Positions 17,585 through 28,838 are shown, counted from the stretch's first letter. The stretch is DNA of 64,000 bases from Aphanothece sp. CMT-3BRIN-NPC111 (GCA_019359765.1 JAHHGU010000023.1:1-64000), one strand, 5' to 3'. Notes: a model not told the origin generated them from the letters alone. Numbers and translations: made by a program.

Positions 17585-19690
17585 TTACTTAACTTTTGTG
17601 GCATTTTGTTGGGCAAGTTGGGCAACCACTGCAATCAACTCCGCTGGCTCAATTGGTTTAGTCATATGCATCTGAAAGCCCGCTTTGAGCGCATGCGTCC
17701 GCTCTTCGACCCTCGCGTATGCCGTCAGAGCAAGCGCTGGCATCCTTCCGCCTCGCTCTTCTTCTAAGGCTCTTACTTTGCTGATCAGCCCGTAGCCGTC
17801 TTCTCCCGGCATCCCAATGTCACTGACGAGTACATCTGGCCTTAATTGTTCAAGTGCCTCCATTGCCTCGCTGACAGATGCCACAGCAGTCACCTGAGCC
17901 TCGTATTGTTCTAGCACTGTGGTCATAAAATCTCGCGTGTCAGTATCGTCATCAACCACAAGTACCTGCAATCTCTTCAGAGAGGGAAGATTGGCGATCG
18001 CCACCACATCACTCTCCATTGGGTGTGCTTTCTCGGCATCGCTGATCTGGCATCCTGCTAAGGGCAGTTTCACTGTAAACGTCGCCCCCTGCCCCGCTCC
18101 TTTGCTGTCGGCATAGATGTTTCCACAGTGCAGTTCCACCAAGTTACGCACAATTGCCAAGCCGAGTCCTAGCCCACCCTGTGACCTTGTTGTGGTGCTA
18201 TCAGCTTGACGGAAGCGATCAAAAATATAAGGTAGAAATTGTGGAGTGATACCAATACCCGTATCCCTCACCTTAATTTGAACGTAGGAGCTAGCAGATT
18301 CTAGCTGCACCTCAACCTTTCCGCCTTCAGGTGTGAACTTAATGGCATTGGATAGTAAATTCCAGACAACTTGCTGCAAGCGATCTGAATCACCTGAAAC
18401 CGAGAATTTGGGATTGGGAATTTTGGATTTGAGAATATTGGTTAGCTTGCTAGGTGCGGAAGATTCTGGACTATTATCAGAATCCCCACCTTCCAAATTA
18501 GCAAGAGACAATTCTAAATTAATGGCTTTTGCCTCAGCTGCTGGACGCAACCCATCTATAGCTGTTTCAATTACATTTACAAGGTTGACAGAGCGAAAAT
18601 TTAAACGCACCTTGCCTTGGATAATGCGCGTGACATCCAAGATATCCTCGATCAGTTGTGCCTGCAACTTGGCATTGCGCTCAATCGTTTCCAGGGCACG
18701 AGCGGTAGTATTTTCATCAAACTTCCGAGTCCGAAGCAGCCGCGCCCACCCCAGCATTGAGTTAAGAGGTGTACGCAGTTCGTGGGAGAGGGTAGCTAGA
18801 AACTCATCCTTCATCCGATTCGCTGCCTCAGCTTGCTGTCGTGCTGACTGCTCACGGATAAACTCAGCGCGTGCTTCCTCACCCTGCTTGCGCTCCGTGA
18901 TGTCTTCTACTGTGCCCACATAACCGACTAGTTCGCCGCGATCGGAGAGCATTGGGGATGAGCGGAAGTGAGTCCAACGAACAATTCCCTCTGGGGATAG
19001 GAAACGAAACTCGTCAGAGTATTCTTTGCCTTCACGGGTGTATGCAGACCAATTTGCAAGTACCTGCTGGCGATCTTCTGGATGAACTGACTGCAACCAG
19101 CCTGCCTCTAAACTTTCCTCTAGCGTAAAGCCACAAATAGCTTGGCAACGAGGATTAGTGTACGTACAACGACCTGTAATATCTGACAGGAAAATGCCGA
19201 CAGGTGAGCAAGCACTTAAAGAGCGAAACCGCTCTTCGCTGGTTTTGAGTTCGGCGTTGACGGCGGCGAGTTGTGTTGCCTGTTGTTTGATCTGGGCTGT
19301 CTTTTTGAACAGCTCTACAAACACTGCTACTTTGGAGGTTAATATTTGGGGATCGATGGGCTTGAGTAGGTAGTCTACTGCACCAAGCGAGTAACCTCTC
19401 CAGACAAGGCGATCGCTGCTGCTGAATGCTGTGAGAAAAATGATCGGGGTATCGCGCGATCGCTCTCGACTTCGGATCAGCGTAGCGGCCTCAAATCCAT
19501 CCATTCCTGGCATTTGGACATCAAGCAGGATTACCGCAAAATCCTGATTAAGTAGACATCTCAAGGCTTCCTCACCCGAATGAGCTTTCACCAGGTTCTG
19601 ACCCAAGTTATCCAAGATAGCTTCCAGTGCCAGCAAATTTTCTGAATGGTCGTCAACCAGGAGAATGTTTACTTTTGGTTCGGGCTGCAT
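17585..19690 (-). CDS. Hybrid histidine kinase (REC-PAS-HisKA-HATPase-REC)
   Basis: A soluble signalling kinase of 701 residues. An N-terminal receiver (residues 8-125) has the phospho-acceptor in VILLDVQMPGMDG. A PAS domain with PAC (about 150-275) follows. The HisKA H-box is [16 protein letters not shown], and the ATPase has the N box VVWNLLSNAIKFTPEGG, DTGIGI and GGLGLGLAI. A C-terminal receiver (about 575-695) has VLVSDIGMPGEDG. No membrane segment is seen. It is last in a minus-strand cluster after the poly-HAMP kinase, CheR and CheB. The N-terminal receiver suggests control by an upstream kinase, plausibly the poly-HAMP protein. The input ligand is unknown. Confidence 0.92.
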   Translation of the reverse strand: MQPEPKVNILLVDDHSENLLALEAILDNLGQNLVKAHSGEEALRCLLNQDFAVILLDVQMPGMDGFEAATLIRSRERSRDTPIIFLTAFSSSDRLVWRGYSLGAVDYLLKPIDPQILTSKVAVFVELFKKTAQIKQQATQLAAVNAELKTSEERFRSLSACSPVGIFLSDITGRCTYTNPRCQAICGFTLEESLEAGWLQSVHPEDRQQVLANWSAYTREGKEYSDEFRFLSPEGIVRWTHFRSSPMLSDRGELVGYVGTVEDITERKQGEEARAEFIREQSARQQAEAANRMKDEFLATLSHELRTPLNSMLGWARLLRTRKFDENTTARALETIERNAKLQAQLIEDILDVTRIIQGKVRLNFRSVNLVNVIETAIDGLRPAAEAKAINLELSLANLEGGDSDNSPESSAPSKLTNILKSKIPNPKFSVSGDSDRLQQVVWNLLSNAIKFTPEGGKVEVQLESASSYVQIKVRDTGIGITPQFLPYIFDRFRQADSTTTRSQGGLGLGLAIVRNLVELHCGNIYADSKGAGQGATFTVKLPLAGCQISDAEKAHPMESDVVAIANLPSLKRLQVLVVDDDTDTRDFMTTVLEQYEAQVTAVASVSEAMEALEQLRPDVLVSDIGMPGEDGYGLISKVRALEEERGGRMPALALTAYARVEERTHALKAGFQMHMTKPIEPAELIAVVAQLAQQNATKVK

Positions 19691-19812
19691 ATTTTCACCT
19701 CGAAATAGCTATTAGCTTTTAGCAATTAGCGATGAGCTTTTAGCTTATGTGGCTAGTTGCTTGCAAAAGCCTGCGCTGTGCAGAAGGTCTTGATTCCTAC
19801 ATATAAATCAAA

Positions 19813-20460
19813 CTAACAGCTAACAGTTAACAGGTTAACCAATAAGGGGGCAATGTCGGAGAGTGGCAGAATTGAGTCTGAAGCTACAGACGATGCTTTC
19901 CCCTTTTTTTCTCCAGCCAGTTCAAGGGGGGATATTCTCTTCAATGCTGCTATGGCTGCTTCTGGCATAGTGCGGCAAAAGGCTGTAGCCGGCTCCTCGA
20001 CAACAGCTACTCCCCCTCGCATCTTGATTTTTACCAGACCTTCGGCACCATCATGGTTAGCTCCTGTTAAAATCACGCCGATCACTCTTTCGGCGTAAGC
20101 ATCAGCCGCCGATTCAAATAGCACATCAATAGATGGCCGCGAGTAGCACACTGGTGCATCGGTTGAGAGGGCAAAGTAGGTCTGACCTGTATTGTGCCCT
20201 ACTGATTCCACTAGCAAGTGATAATCACTAGGAGCCAAGTAAACTCGACCGGGCATAATTACTTCTTTATCTTCCGCTTCCCCTAGCGGCAAACTACAAT
20301 ACTGCTGCAAAATTGCACTGAGCCTATCGCTAGAGCTTTTGTGACGATGTTGTACAACGGCTACAGATGCCGCGAAGTTCTTGGGCAGACCTCCCAGCAG
20401 CACTTCCAGAGCGGATAATCCACCCAGTGATGTACCAACAACAATCATACTAAACGCCAT
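19813..20460 (-). CDS. cheB: CheB-type protein-glutamate methylesterase domain, stand-alone
   Basis: Removes methyl groups from glutamates of signalling proteins. The 215 residues comprise only the methylesterase domain; the N-terminal receiver of canonical CheB is absent. Catalytic residues are visible: Ser in IVVGTSLGGLSALEVLL, His in VVQHRHKSSSDRL and Asp in GVILTGANHDGAEGL. The frame extends to 20487, but the ATG at 20460 gives the family N-terminus. It is next to a CheR homologue and two hybrid kinases, with no chemoreceptor, CheA or CheW in view. Activity is therefore probably controlled by something other than an in-cis receiver. Confidence 0.88.
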   Translation of the reverse strand: MAFSMIVVGTSLGGLSALEVLLGGLPKNFAASVAVVQHRHKSSSDRLSAILQQYCSLPLGEAEDKEVIMPGRVYLAPSDYHLLVESVGHNTGQTYFALSTDAPVCYSRPSIDVLFESAADAYAERVIGVILTGANHDGAEGLVKIKMRGGVAVVEEPATAFCRTMPEAAIAALKRISPLELAGEKKGKASSVASDSILPLSDIAPLLVNLLTVSC

Positions 20461-20511
20461 CAGAAACCTCCGGGGTACTGCGACCATAGCCGATAGGCTT
20501 CGTCGTAGGGG

Positions 20512-20597
20512 GTCTTGAGGGGCAGCCGGAGGCTTCCGTGAGCATCAGCGTTCGACTGAGCGCTCACGCCGAAGTCCGAACGGTACGGAGGCTGCCA
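20512..20597. repeat. GC-rich inverted-repeat cassette between cheB and the broken RHH gene
   Basis: The outer arms ggcagccggaggcttccgt and acggtacggaggctgcc are imperfectly inverted. Inside, gtgagc and gctcac form a further hairpin. This pattern resembles dispersed palindromic repeats of filamentous cyanobacteria. It may have been involved in breaking the neighbouring small gene. Confidence 0.4.
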
Positions 20598-20598
20598 A

Positions 20599-20761
20599 TT
20601 AGTCTTTGCTATCACGTTTAACCTTCTTCTTAAGAGTGCGAATGTATTCCCTGAGGACATCAGTTTGGTTTCTACCTTCTTGTTCACGGCGAAGCTTGGA
20701 GGATTTCTAATTCTTGTTCGGGAAGCCTGAAGGTGATAGCTTTCATTTCCTTTTTTTGCAT
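20599..20761 (-). pseudogene. Frameshifted ribbon-helix-helix (CopG-like) gene
   Basis: From ATG 20761 (or 20746) the frame reads MKAITFRLPEQELEILQ, the N-terminal strand and helix of a ribbon-helix-helix DNA-binding protein, then hits a stop after ASP. In the +1 frame the second half continues as RREQEGRNQTDVLREYIRTL and KKKVKRDSKD to a stop at 20599. Deleting one C in the ctccaagctt stretch restores a single protein of about 53 residues. It is either a genuine frameshift or a sequencing error. Such proteins are antitoxin-like regulators; no partner toxin is visible. Confidence 0.6.
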
Positions 20762-20967
20762 TGCTATATGCCATATAATAACAAGATGCTAATCACCTAC
20801 TAGTACAAGTTTAACCCTACTACCGAAAAGGCATCCACAATGGAGGTCTGGGGCGAGTTGTTGCGCCGACACTGAAATTATTGCTGAGGTGGCTTGAGAC
20901 ATTTTTGTTTTTGGCGCTAACTTTAAAAAGTAATTATTGAAAAGTTTTTGTATTTTTAATTTCTTAC

Positions 20968-21792
20968 TTACTCACTTCTTCTATACAGCTTCTCACTGCT
21001 TTCCAGATCTTCATAGCATTTTTCGTATGATGTGAGCTTGAGAGACTCCTGGTGCCCTAAGCCGAGAATTCCAAACATACAGAGGCTCTCATACAACAAA
21101 TTGTGAACTCGCTCCTGAAGCACTGGATTGAAATATATTAGGACGTTTCGGCACAAAATAACATTAAATTCATTGAAAGATCCATCAGTTGCTAAGTTAT
21201 GTTGGGCGAAAATTATATTCTCCTTAAGAGAGGAGCTAAAAATAGCGTTGTCATAGGCGGCAGTATAATACTCTGAAAAGGACTTTTTGCCACCTGCTTG
21301 CAGATAGTTTTGAGTATATTCCTGCATTAACCTCAGTGGGAAAATTCCCGCCTTGGCTTTCCTCAGCACCATCTCGTTCATATCAGTGGCATAAATGCGA
21401 CAGCGTTGGTAAAGATTTTCTTCTTGCAGCAAAATTGCCATAGAGTAAACTTCCTCGCCGCTCGAACATCCTGCATGCCAAATCCGAATAAAGGGATAAG
21501 TTCGTAATAGCGGAACTACTTTAGTTCGGAATGCCAGATAAAAAGTAGGATCGCGGAACATGGCAGTTACGTTGACCGAAAGACCGAGCAGAAATCTTTC
21601 TAAACAGGCATGATCGTGCAATATCTTTTCCTGAAGTCCAGATACAGTCGTTAGCTGCTCTGCCCGGATAATGTTCCAGATTCTACGCTTAAGTGAGGCT
21701 GGGGCATAATTTCTGAAATCAAATCCGTAGTAACGAAACAAGCCATCCAGCAGCAACTCAATTTCAATGGCTTCAAGTTCATTTTTGTTCAT
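20968..21792 (-). CDS. cheR: CheR-type protein-glutamate methyltransferase
   Basis: Transfers methyl groups from S-adenosylmethionine to glutamates of signalling proteins. It has 274 residues from ATG 21792. The N-terminal CheR helical domain includes LFRYYGFDFRNYAPASLKRRI and FLLGLSVNVTAMFRDPTFY. The SAM-binding motif is IRIWHAGCSSGEEVYSMAI, and the second conserved block is FNVILCRNVLIYFNP. No TPR repeats or pentapeptide tether are attached. It lies between the poly-HAMP kinase and CheB on the same strand. Target glutamates are unknown. Tandem ttagcaatta repeats abut the start codon. Confidence 0.92.
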   Translation of the reverse strand: MNKNELEAIEIELLLDGLFRYYGFDFRNYAPASLKRRIWNIIRAEQLTTVSGLQEKILHDHACLERFLLGLSVNVTAMFRDPTFYLAFRTKVVPLLRTYPFIRIWHAGCSSGEEVYSMAILLQEENLYQRCRIYATDMNEMVLRKAKAGIFPLRLMQEYTQNYLQAGGKKSFSEYYTAAYDNAIFSSSLKENIIFAQHNLATDGSFNEFNVILCRNVLIYFNPVLQERVHNLLYESLCMFGILGLGHQESLKLTSYEKCYEDLESSEKLYRRSE

Positions 21793-22145
21793 AGCTTTTA
21801 GCAATTAGCAATTAGCTTTTAGCAATTAGCTTTTAGAAAACTGGGCTGTATCTTTTGTAGCGAAAGTAATACCATTGATTTTTTACAGAGATACACATAT
21901 TGCCTCTGCCCCCTACTCCTTTGCTTCTTTGTCTCCAGAACCGATGTATAGCCATTAAAAATTGAAATGGTAGAATAGACTTCTTGCCAAAATCAGAGTT
22001 CTATTTTTTTAACGCAAAGGAAGCAGAGGTTTTCGCAAAGGGCGCAGAGGATAAAATAGACTTTTGCAAGAGGTCTAATCACTTTAATCTAGCTTGCTCT
22101 CAAGTTCGCTAATTGCTAAAAGCTAAAAGCTAATTGCTAATCACT
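21793..22145. other. Intergenic region between the poly-HAMP kinase and cheR
   Basis: These 353 bases are flanked at both ends by ttagcaatta-type tandem repeats. In the middle are an aacgcaaaggaagcagagg-type repeat (about 22011-22050) and two inverted copies of a tagacttcttgcc / agacttttgcaagag motif (about 21973 and 22060). No gene and no clear terminator. Confidence 0.5.
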
Positions 22146-25100
22146 TTATCGATATAGCCAAACACGCAGGAGGGAGAGCAACTGCTCGGTATCTACAGGT
22201 TTAGTAATATAGTCCGATGCTCCTGCCTCGATACACTTTTCCCGATCGCCTTTCATAGCTTTAGCTGTGAGGGCAATTATCGGCAACGATGTAAATTCGC
22301 TCAAAGAGCGGATAGCCTCCATCGTCTCGTATCCATCCATTTCCGGCATCATCACATCCATCAGGACGATATCGATGCTGGAGGTGTTTTGTAACACAGC
22401 GATGCCATCTCTACCATTCTCGGCATACAAGACCTGCATCTGATGACGTTCTAGCAGGCTGGTAAGGGCAAAGATGTTACGCACATCATCGTCTACAATT
22501 AGGACTTTCTTACCAGCAAGAATAGGATCGGTCTGATGCAGCGCCTCTAGCATCTGTTGCTTGGGTTGAGGCAAATTCGCTTGCACCCGGTGCAAGAATA
22601 AGGCAGTTTCGTCCAAGAGACGCTCTGGCGATCGCACATCTTTGATAATGATCGTCTCAGCTATACGCTTCAGTTCAGTTTCTTCTTGCTTGCTTAACTC
22701 CTTGCCTGTATAGACAACTATTGGCAACGCCTTGAGGTCGCTTTGCTGCTTAATCTGCTCAATTAGCTCAAAACCACTCATATCTGGTAGCCCTAAATCG
22801 AGTACGAGGCAATCAAAGTGTCCAGCCTTGAGTGCCGCTAGTGCTGCTGCCCCCGTGCTGACGGCAGTTGTTTGCACATCGCTGTTGCCGATCAGATCTA
22901 CGATGCTCAGGCGTTGAGTCTCGTCATCTTCCACTACCAGCAAGTTCTTCACCTGGCGCTCAACAAAAGCCTTCATGTTTGCTAGAGCGTCCATTAAAGC
23001 TTCGCGACTTACAGGCTTTTGCAGATAAGCTATCGCTCCTAGTTGTAAACCCCGCTGAGAGCCTTCTTCAACTGAGAGGATATGGACAGGAATATGACGT
23101 GTGGTCGGATCATGCTTTAAGCGGTCGAGAACCGTCCAGCCATCCATCTCCGGCAATCGAATGTCCAGCGTGATGGCATCCGGCTTAAATTCCCGCGCCA
23201 TTGCCAGACCTGTATCGCTTCGCAAGGCGACAATAGCCTTGAAGCCCTCTTCTCGCGCCATATCTAAAAGAATACGAGCAAAGTTAATGTCATCTTCCAC
23301 AATCAAGAGGACGCGATCGCCTGGCTGGATGTTGTCGCGATCGTCGGCTAGCAGCGAGGGCGCGGGAGGGCCACCGGGTAAAGGGGTGAAAGAAGAGGGG
23401 TTCACGGGGTTTGCTTCACCCTGCGTCTCTCTCACAGAGAAGGGGGAAGACAAGGATGAGCTTTTTGTTTCCAAGGGTGGGGGGGCGAAGGAAGAATCAC
23501 TTTGTTGCGTTATTACTCTCTCTATCTTCCTATTCTCCAAATAAGTCTGCGGCAGGTAGAGTGTGAATGTGCTTCCCTGATCTGGGCTACTGACAAGAGA
23601 AATCTCCCCGCCCAGGAGTCGGGCAATTTCTCGACTAATTGACAAGCCTAAACCCGTGCCGCCATATTTGCGGCTTGTGGTACCATCGGCCTGCTGAAAC
23701 GCCTCAAAAATGATTTTCTGCTTATCGGGGGCAATACCGATGCCTGTATCGCTAACGGCAAAAGCTATGACAGTATCGGTGCGATCCAACGTCTTCGCGC
23801 TCCATCCCTGCGCCACCACGGCTACCCGCAACATTACCTGACCGCGTTCTGTAAATTTAAACGCGTTGGAAAGTAAATTCTTCAGGACTTGTTGTAAGCG
23901 TTTCGAGTCAGTATAGATAGCGCGGGGTAGTCCAGGGTCAAATTCGACCGTAAAGTTCAGCCCTTTGTCTTGGGCGACTTGGCTGAAGGTTCGTTCCATG
24001 TGGCTGCGAATGTCCGTGAACAGCATCTGGTCAATTTCCACAGACATGGTTCCAGATTCGATCTTGGCGAGATCGAGGATGTCATTGATCAGTCCCAGAA
24101 GATCGGTACCCGCTGAATAAATTGTGCGGGTATATTCAATTTGCTTTGGTGTCAAGTTACCATCCGGGTTGTCTGACAGCAGCCGAGCCAGGATTAACAG
24201 GCTGTTAAGCGGCGTACGCAACTCGTGGGACATATTGGCAAGAAACTCGGATTTGTACTTGGAAGTCAGCGCCAGCTGGTCGGCCTGCTTTTCCAAAGAC
24301 TGCCTTGCCTGTTCAATCTCCCGGTTTTTACGCTCGACTTCCTTATTTTGCAGAGCCAACAACTCCGACCTTTCTTCTAGCTCTTCGTTCGTCTGTTGCA
24401 ATTGTTCTTGCTGGTTCTTTAAAAGTTCTTCAGATGCCTTGAGCGATTTTGCCTGTTGTTCTAATCGCTGGTTAGTTTCTGTTAGTTCTTTTTGTTGCGT
24501 TTGCAGTTCCTCTGCTAGGGATTGCGACTGTTTGAGCAATTCTTCAGTCCGCATACTGGCGGCAATCGTGTTTAATACGATCGCAATACTTTCAGTAAGT
24601 TGATCGAAGAATGTTAAATGAATATCGCTAAAGCGGCGGAAAGAAGCTAATTCAATTACTGCCGTTACTTGTCCCTCAAATAGTACAGGTAACACAACGG
24701 CATTGAGCGGTGTCGCTTCCCCAAGACCAGAGCCGATCTTGATATAGTCGTCTGGCACCTCAGTTAGCAGAATGCGTTCCTTTTCCAGGGCACATTGTCC
24801 CACTAAGCCTTCACCTAATTGGAAACGGTTCGCCAAGTGCTTGCGCTCGCGGTAGGCGTAGGTGCTGAGAAGCTTCAGATATGCCTGATGATCCCCTGCT
24901 TCCATCAAGTAGAAAACGCCCTGTTGTGCAGAAACTAGGGGTGCTAGCTCGCGCAGAATCAACCTGGAGACAGTTTCTAAGTCTCGCTGCCCCTGGAGCA
25001 TACGAGTAAACTTAGCTAGGTTGGTTTTCAACCAGTCTTGTTCTGTGTTTTTCTGAGTAGTTTCCCGCAGGTTGGCGATCATCTGGTTGATGTTGTCTTT

Positions 25101-28100
25101 GAGGACTGCAACCTCGCCTTCTGCTTGGACTGAAATGGATCGTGTCAGATCCCCTTTAGTAACTGCGATCGCTACTTCGGCGATCGCGCGTACCTGTGTA
25201 GTCAGATTCGCTGCCAGCTCGTTCACGTTGTCCGTCAAATCTCTCCAGGTTCCTGCTGCACCCGGCACTTTAGCTTGTCCGCCCAACTTACCTTCAATTC
25301 CGACTTCACGAGCAACTGTAGTCACCTGATCCGCAAAGGTTGCCAGGGTATCGATCATCTCGTTGATCGTATCTGCCAGAGTTTCAATTTCTCCCTTAGC
25401 CTCTAGCATTAATTTGCGCTTCAAGTCCCCATTAGCCACCGCCGTCACAATTTTGGCAATGCCTCGCACCTGCGCTGTCAGGTTACCCGCCATCGAGTTA
25501 ACGTTGTCGGTCAAATCCTTCCAAGTCCCTGCCACACCTTTAACTTGTGCCTGACCGCCCAACTTGCCTTCTGTACCAACTTCACGCGCCACCCGTGTTA
25601 CTTCTGAGGCAAAGGAACTCAGCTGATCCACCATCACGTTGATGGTATCCTTCAGATCTAAGATCTCGCCTTTGACATCAACTGTGATTTTCTTGGATAA
25701 GTCGCCGTTAGCCACCGCCTTGGTAACTTCGGCAATGTTACGCACCTGTGCCGTCAGGTTGCCTGCCATGGAGTTGACGTTATCGGTCAAATCTTTCCAA
25801 GTCCCTGCAACTCCGCGCACATACGCTTGCACGCCTAATTTGCCATCATTACCAACTTCACGCGCCACCCGTGTTACTTCCGAAGCAAAGGAATTGAGCT
25901 GATCCACCATTGTGTTGATCGTGTTCTTCAGCTCTAAGATTTCCCCTTTAACATCAACGGTAATTTTCTTCGACAAATCGCCGTTAGCTACCGCTGTCGT
26001 CACTTCCGCAATATTCCGCACTTGGGCTGTGAGACTGCCAGCCATGAAGTTAACGGAATCCGTAAGATCCTTCCAGGTGCCTGCAACTCCCTTAACTTCT
26101 GCCTGGACGCCTAACTTGCCTTCGGTTCCCACTTCACGCGCCACGCGCGTCACTTCTGAGGCAAAGGAGTTGAGCTGATCCACCATCGTGTTGACGGTGT
26201 CTTTTAGTTCCAGAATCTCCCCTTTAACATCGACGGTGATTTTCTTGGATAAGTCGCCGTTAGCTACTGCCGTCGTCACGGCGGCGATATTACGAACTTG
26301 TGAAGTTAAGCTGCCAGCCATGAAATTGACGCTATCGGTCAAGTCTTTCCAAGTGCCTGCTACACCCCGGACATCGGCTTGAACGCCCAGCTTGCCTTCA
26401 CTTCCTACTTCACGGGCAACCCGCGTTACTTCTGAGGCAAAGGAACTTAGCTGATCCACCATGATGTTGATCGTGTTCTTCAGCTCTAAGATTTCCCCTT
26501 TTACCTGAACTGTGATTTTCTTGGAGAGATCCCCGTTGGCGATCGCAGTTGCCACTTCCGCGATATTCCGTACTTGCCCCGTCAGGTTGCCTGCCATGGA
26601 GTTAACGTTGTCCGTCAAATCTTTCCAGGTGCCAGCTACTCCCTTAACTTCCGCCTGAACACCTAATTTGCCTTCAGTTCCCACTTCACGGGCAACCCGC
26701 GTTACTTCTGAGGCAAAGGAACTCAGCTGATCCACCATGATATTGATGGTGTTCTTCAGCTCTAAGATTTCCCCTTTGACATCGACAGTAATTTTCTTGG
26801 AGAGGTCGCCGTTGGCTACTGCCGTTGTCACTTCCGCAATGTTCCGCACCTGGGCTGTGAGGTTCCCTGCCATTGAGTTAACGGAATCGGTCAAATCTTT
26901 CCAGGTTCCTGCAACACCTCGGACTTCTGCTTGAACACCTAATTTGCCTTCTGTTCCCACTTCACGAGCAACCCGCGTTACTTCTGAGGCAAAGGAGTTA
27001 AGCTGATCCACCATAATATTGATAGTGTTCTTCAGCTCTAAGATTTCCCCTTTAACATCGACGGTAATTTTCTTGGAGAGGTCGCCGTTAGCTACTGCGG
27101 TTGTAACTTCCGCAATGTTTCGCACCTGGGCTGTCAAACTGCCAGCCATGAAATTAACCGAATCGGTCAAATCTTTCCAGGTGCCAGCCACCCCTCTAAC
27201 TTCTGCTTGACCGCCTAACTTACCTTCACTCCCTACCTCACGCGCTACCCGCGTTACTTCCGAGGCAAAAGAGTTGAGCTGATCCACCATAATGTTGATG
27301 GTGTTTTTTAGCTCTAAGATTTCCCCTTTAACATCGACGGTAATTTTCTTAGATAGGTCGCCGTTAGCTACTGCGGTTGTAACTTCGGCAATATTCCGCA
27401 CCTGCCCAGTGAGGTTGCCTGCCATTGAGTTAACGGAATCGGTCAAATCTTTCCAGGTGCCAGCTACTCCCTTAACTTCTGCCTGGACACCCAGTTTGCC
27501 TTCGGTGCCCACTTCACGCGCCACCCGCGTTACTTCTGAGGCAAAGGAACTCAGCTGATCCACCATCACGTTGATGGTATCCTTCAGTTCTAAGATTTCC
27601 CCTTTAACATCAACGGTAATTTTCTTGGAGAGGTCGCCGTTAGCTACTGCCGTTGTCACTTCCGCAATATTCCGTACTTGGGCTGTCAAACTGCCAGCCA
27701 TGAAATTAACCGAGTCGGTAAGATCCTTCCAAGTGCCGCCCACGCCTCGGACTTCTGCTTGCACGCCCAGCTTGCCTTCACTGCCTACTTCTCGTGCCAC
27801 CCGCGTTACTTCTGAGGCAAAGGAATTAAGCTGATCCACCATGACGTTGACGGTATTCTTCAGCTCTAATATTTCCCCTTTGACATCGACTGTAATTTTC
27901 TTGGAGAGGTCGCCGTTGGCTACTGCCGTTGTCACTTCCGCAATGTTCCGCACTTGGGCGGTCAGGTTGCCTGCCATTGAGTTAACGGAATCGGTCAAAT
28001 CTTTCCAGGTTCCGGCAACACCCCTCACATCTGCTTGAACACCTAATTTGCCTTCACTCCCTACATCTCGTGCCACCCGCGTTACTTCTGAAGCAAAGGA

Positions 28101-28838
28101 GTTGAGCTGATCCACCATGATGTTGATGGTATTCTTCAGCTCTAATATTTCCCCTTTGACATCGACTGTGATTTTTTTGGAGAGGTCGCCGTTGGCTACT
28201 GCGGTCGTGACTTCGGCAATGTTCCGCACTTGGGCTGTCAGGTTGCCTGCCATTGAGTTAACGGAATCGGTCAAATCTTTCCAGGTGCCAGCTACGCCTT
28301 TAACTTCTGCTTGGACACCTAATTTGCCTTCTGTTCCCACATCTCGTGCCACCCGCGTTACTTCTGAGGCAAAGGAACTCAGCTGATCTACCATCGTGTT
28401 GACAATCTGCGCCGTTTGGAGAAAGTCACCTTTGAGGGGCCTGCCTTCAATTTCTGGGGCGATTGTTTGTGATAAATCGCCATTTGCCACCGCCCGGATT
28501 ACGCGAGATGTTTCAGCAGTTGGCTGAACTAAATCTGTAATCAGGGTATTGACAGAATTAACAGAAGCTGACCAAGAACCGCCAGCGTTTCCAATTGAGG
28601 CTCGCTGTGTAATCTGGCCTTCTTTTCCAACAACTGTGCCTATTCTGTCTAGCTCATCTGCCATCCTCTCATTCATGTCAATAATGTCGTTGAGAGTATC
28701 GGCTATTTTTCCAGCCATGCCAGTCTGATCTATGGGCATACGCACAGAAAAGTTACCTTTTTTAACAGCCACCAAAGTTCTCAGGAGCTGTTTGAGATCT
28801 AGATTATCGGTATCATTAGTTGCCTGTGCAGTTGGCAT
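22146..28838 (-). CDS. Giant poly-HAMP hybrid histidine kinase (HAMP array-GAF-HisKA-HATPase-REC-REC-REC)
   Basis: A 2230-residue soluble kinase. About 14 units of 92 residues occupy residues 15-1270. Ten of them (residues 204-1123) are nearly identical, each with [28 protein letters not shown] and [15 protein letters not shown] domain (about 1265-1430), a long glutamine/glutamate-rich coiled coil (about 1430-1525), HisKA (His1538 in [12 protein letters not shown]) and an ATPase domain ([19 protein letters not shown]) follow. Three receivers come next; the last has its acceptor at Asp2161 in [13 protein letters not shown]. No membrane segment was found. The architecture resembles cytosolic group III (Nik1-like) poly-HAMP kinases but with a much longer array. 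It heads a cluster with CheR, CheB and another hybrid kinase. Confidence 0.93.
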   Translation of the reverse strand: MPTAQATNDTDNLDLKQLLRTLVAVKKGNFSVRMPIDQTGMAGKIADTLNDIIDMNERMADELDRIGTVVGKEGQITQRASIGNAGGSWSASVNSVNTLITDLVQPTAETSRVIRAVANGDLSQTIAPEIEGRPLKGDFLQTAQIVNTMVDQLSSFASEVTRVARDVGTEGKLGVQAEVKGVAGTWKDLTDSVNSMAGNLTAQVRNIAEVTTAVANGDLSKKITVDVKGEILELKNTINIMVDQLNSFASEVTRVARDVGSEGKLGVQADVRGVAGTWKDLTDSVNSMAGNLTAQVRNIAEVTTAVANGDLSKKITVDVKGEILELKNTVNVMVDQLNSFASEVTRVAREVGSEGKLGVQAEVRGVGGTWKDLTDSVNFMAGSLTAQVRNIAEVTTAVANGDLSKKITVDVKGEILELKDTINVMVDQLSSFASEVTRVAREVGTEGKLGVQAEVKGVAGTWKDLTDSVNSMAGNLTGQVRNIAEVTTAVANGDLSKKITVDVKGEILELKNTINIMVDQLNSFASEVTRVAREVGSEGKLGGQAEVRGVAGTWKDLTDSVNFMAGSLTAQVRNIAEVTTAVANGDLSKKITVDVKGEILELKNTINIMVDQLNSFASEVTRVAREVGTEGKLGVQAEVRGVAGTWKDLTDSVNSMAGNLTAQVRNIAEVTTAVANGDLSKKITVDVKGEILELKNTINIMVDQLSSFASEVTRVAREVGTEGKLGVQAEVKGVAGTWKDLTDNVNSMAGNLTGQVRNIAEVATAIANGDLSKKITVQVKGEILELKNTINIMVDQLSSFASEVTRVAREVGSEGKLGVQADVRGVAGTWKDLTDSVNFMAGSLTSQVRNIAAVTTAVANGDLSKKITVDVKGEILELKDTVNTMVDQLNSFASEVTRVAREVGTEGKLGVQAEVKGVAGTWKDLTDSVNFMAGSLTAQVRNIAEVTTAVANGDLSKKITVDVKGEILELKNTINTMVDQLNSFASEVTRVAREVGNDGKLGVQAYVRGVAGTWKDLTDNVNSMAGNLTAQVRNIAEVTKAVANGDLSKKITVDVKGEILDLKDTINVMVDQLSSFASEVTRVAREVGTEGKLGGQAQVKGVAGTWKDLTDNVNSMAGNLTAQVRGIAKIVTAVANGDLKRKLMLEAKGEIETLADTINEMIDTLATFADQVTTVAREVGIEGKLGGQAKVPGAAGTWRDLTDNVNELAANLTTQVRAIAEVAIAVTKGDLTRSISVQAEGEVAVLKDNINQMIANLRETTQKNTEQDWLKTNLAKFTRMLQGQRDLETVSRLILRELAPLVSAQQGVFYLMEAGDHQAYLKLLSTYAYRERKHLANRFQLGEGLVGQCALEKERILLTEVPDDYIKIGSGLGEATPLNAVVLPVLFEGQVTAVIELASFRRFSDIHLTFFDQLTESIAIVLNTIAASMRTEELLKQSQSLAEELQTQQKELTETNQRLEQQAKSLKASEELLKNQQEQLQQTNEELEERSELLALQNKEVERKNREIEQARQSLEKQADQLALTSKYKSEFLANMSHELRTPLNSLLILARLLSDNPDGNLTPKQIEYTRTIYSAGTDLLGLINDILDLAKIESGTMSVEIDQMLFTDIRSHMERTFSQVAQDKGLNFTVEFDPGLPRAIYTDSKRLQQVLKNLLSNAFKFTERGQVMLRVAVVAQGWSAKTLDRTDTVIAFAVSDTGIGIAPDKQKIIFEAFQQADGTTSRKYGGTGLGLSISREIARLLGGEISLVSSPDQGSTFTLYLPQTYLENRKIERVITQQSDSSFAPPPLETKSSSLSSPFSVRETQGEANPVNPSSFTPLPGGPPAPSLLADDRDNIQPGDRVLLIVEDDINFARILLDMAREEGFKAIVALRSDTGLAMAREFKPDAITLDIRLPEMDGWTVLDRLKHDPTTRHIPVHILSVEEGSQRGLQLGAIAYLQKPVSREALMDALANMKAFVERQVKNLLVVEDDETQRLSIVDLIGNSDVQTTAVSTGAAALAALKAGHFDCLVLDLGLPDMSGFELIEQIKQQSDLKALPIVVYTGKELSKQEETELKRIAETIIIKDVRSPERLLDETALFLHRVQANLPQPKQQMLEALHQTDPILAGKKVLIVDDDVRNIFALTSLLERHQMQVLYAENGRDGIAVLQNTSSIDIVLMDVMMPEMDGYETMEAIRSLSEFTSLPIIALTAKAMKGDREKCIEAGASDYITKPVDTEQLLSLLRVWLYR
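25470..28229 (-). repeat. Ten near-identical 276-bp HAMP-coding tandem repeats
   Basis: A strict 276-base period is visible, for example in the recurring gatccaccat motif near 25905, 26181, 26457, 26733, 27009, 27285, 27561, 27837 and 28113. Each unit encodes 92 residues. A diverged eleventh unit (25194-25469) and partial outer units flank it. Units come in variants (NSMAGNLT or [18 protein letters not shown] or AEVKG), suggesting unequal exchange or gene conversion. Confidence 0.95.

Noticed and set aside
20460..20774. 104-codon minus-strand frame between cheR and cheB
   Set aside because: It is an out-of-frame reading of the broken RHH gene and the GC-rich repeat cassette.
25072..28386. 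Series of plus-strand open frames of about 60-90 codons through the HAMP array
   Set aside because: They repeat with the 276-base period and are antisense mirrors of the HAMP units, with no independent signals.
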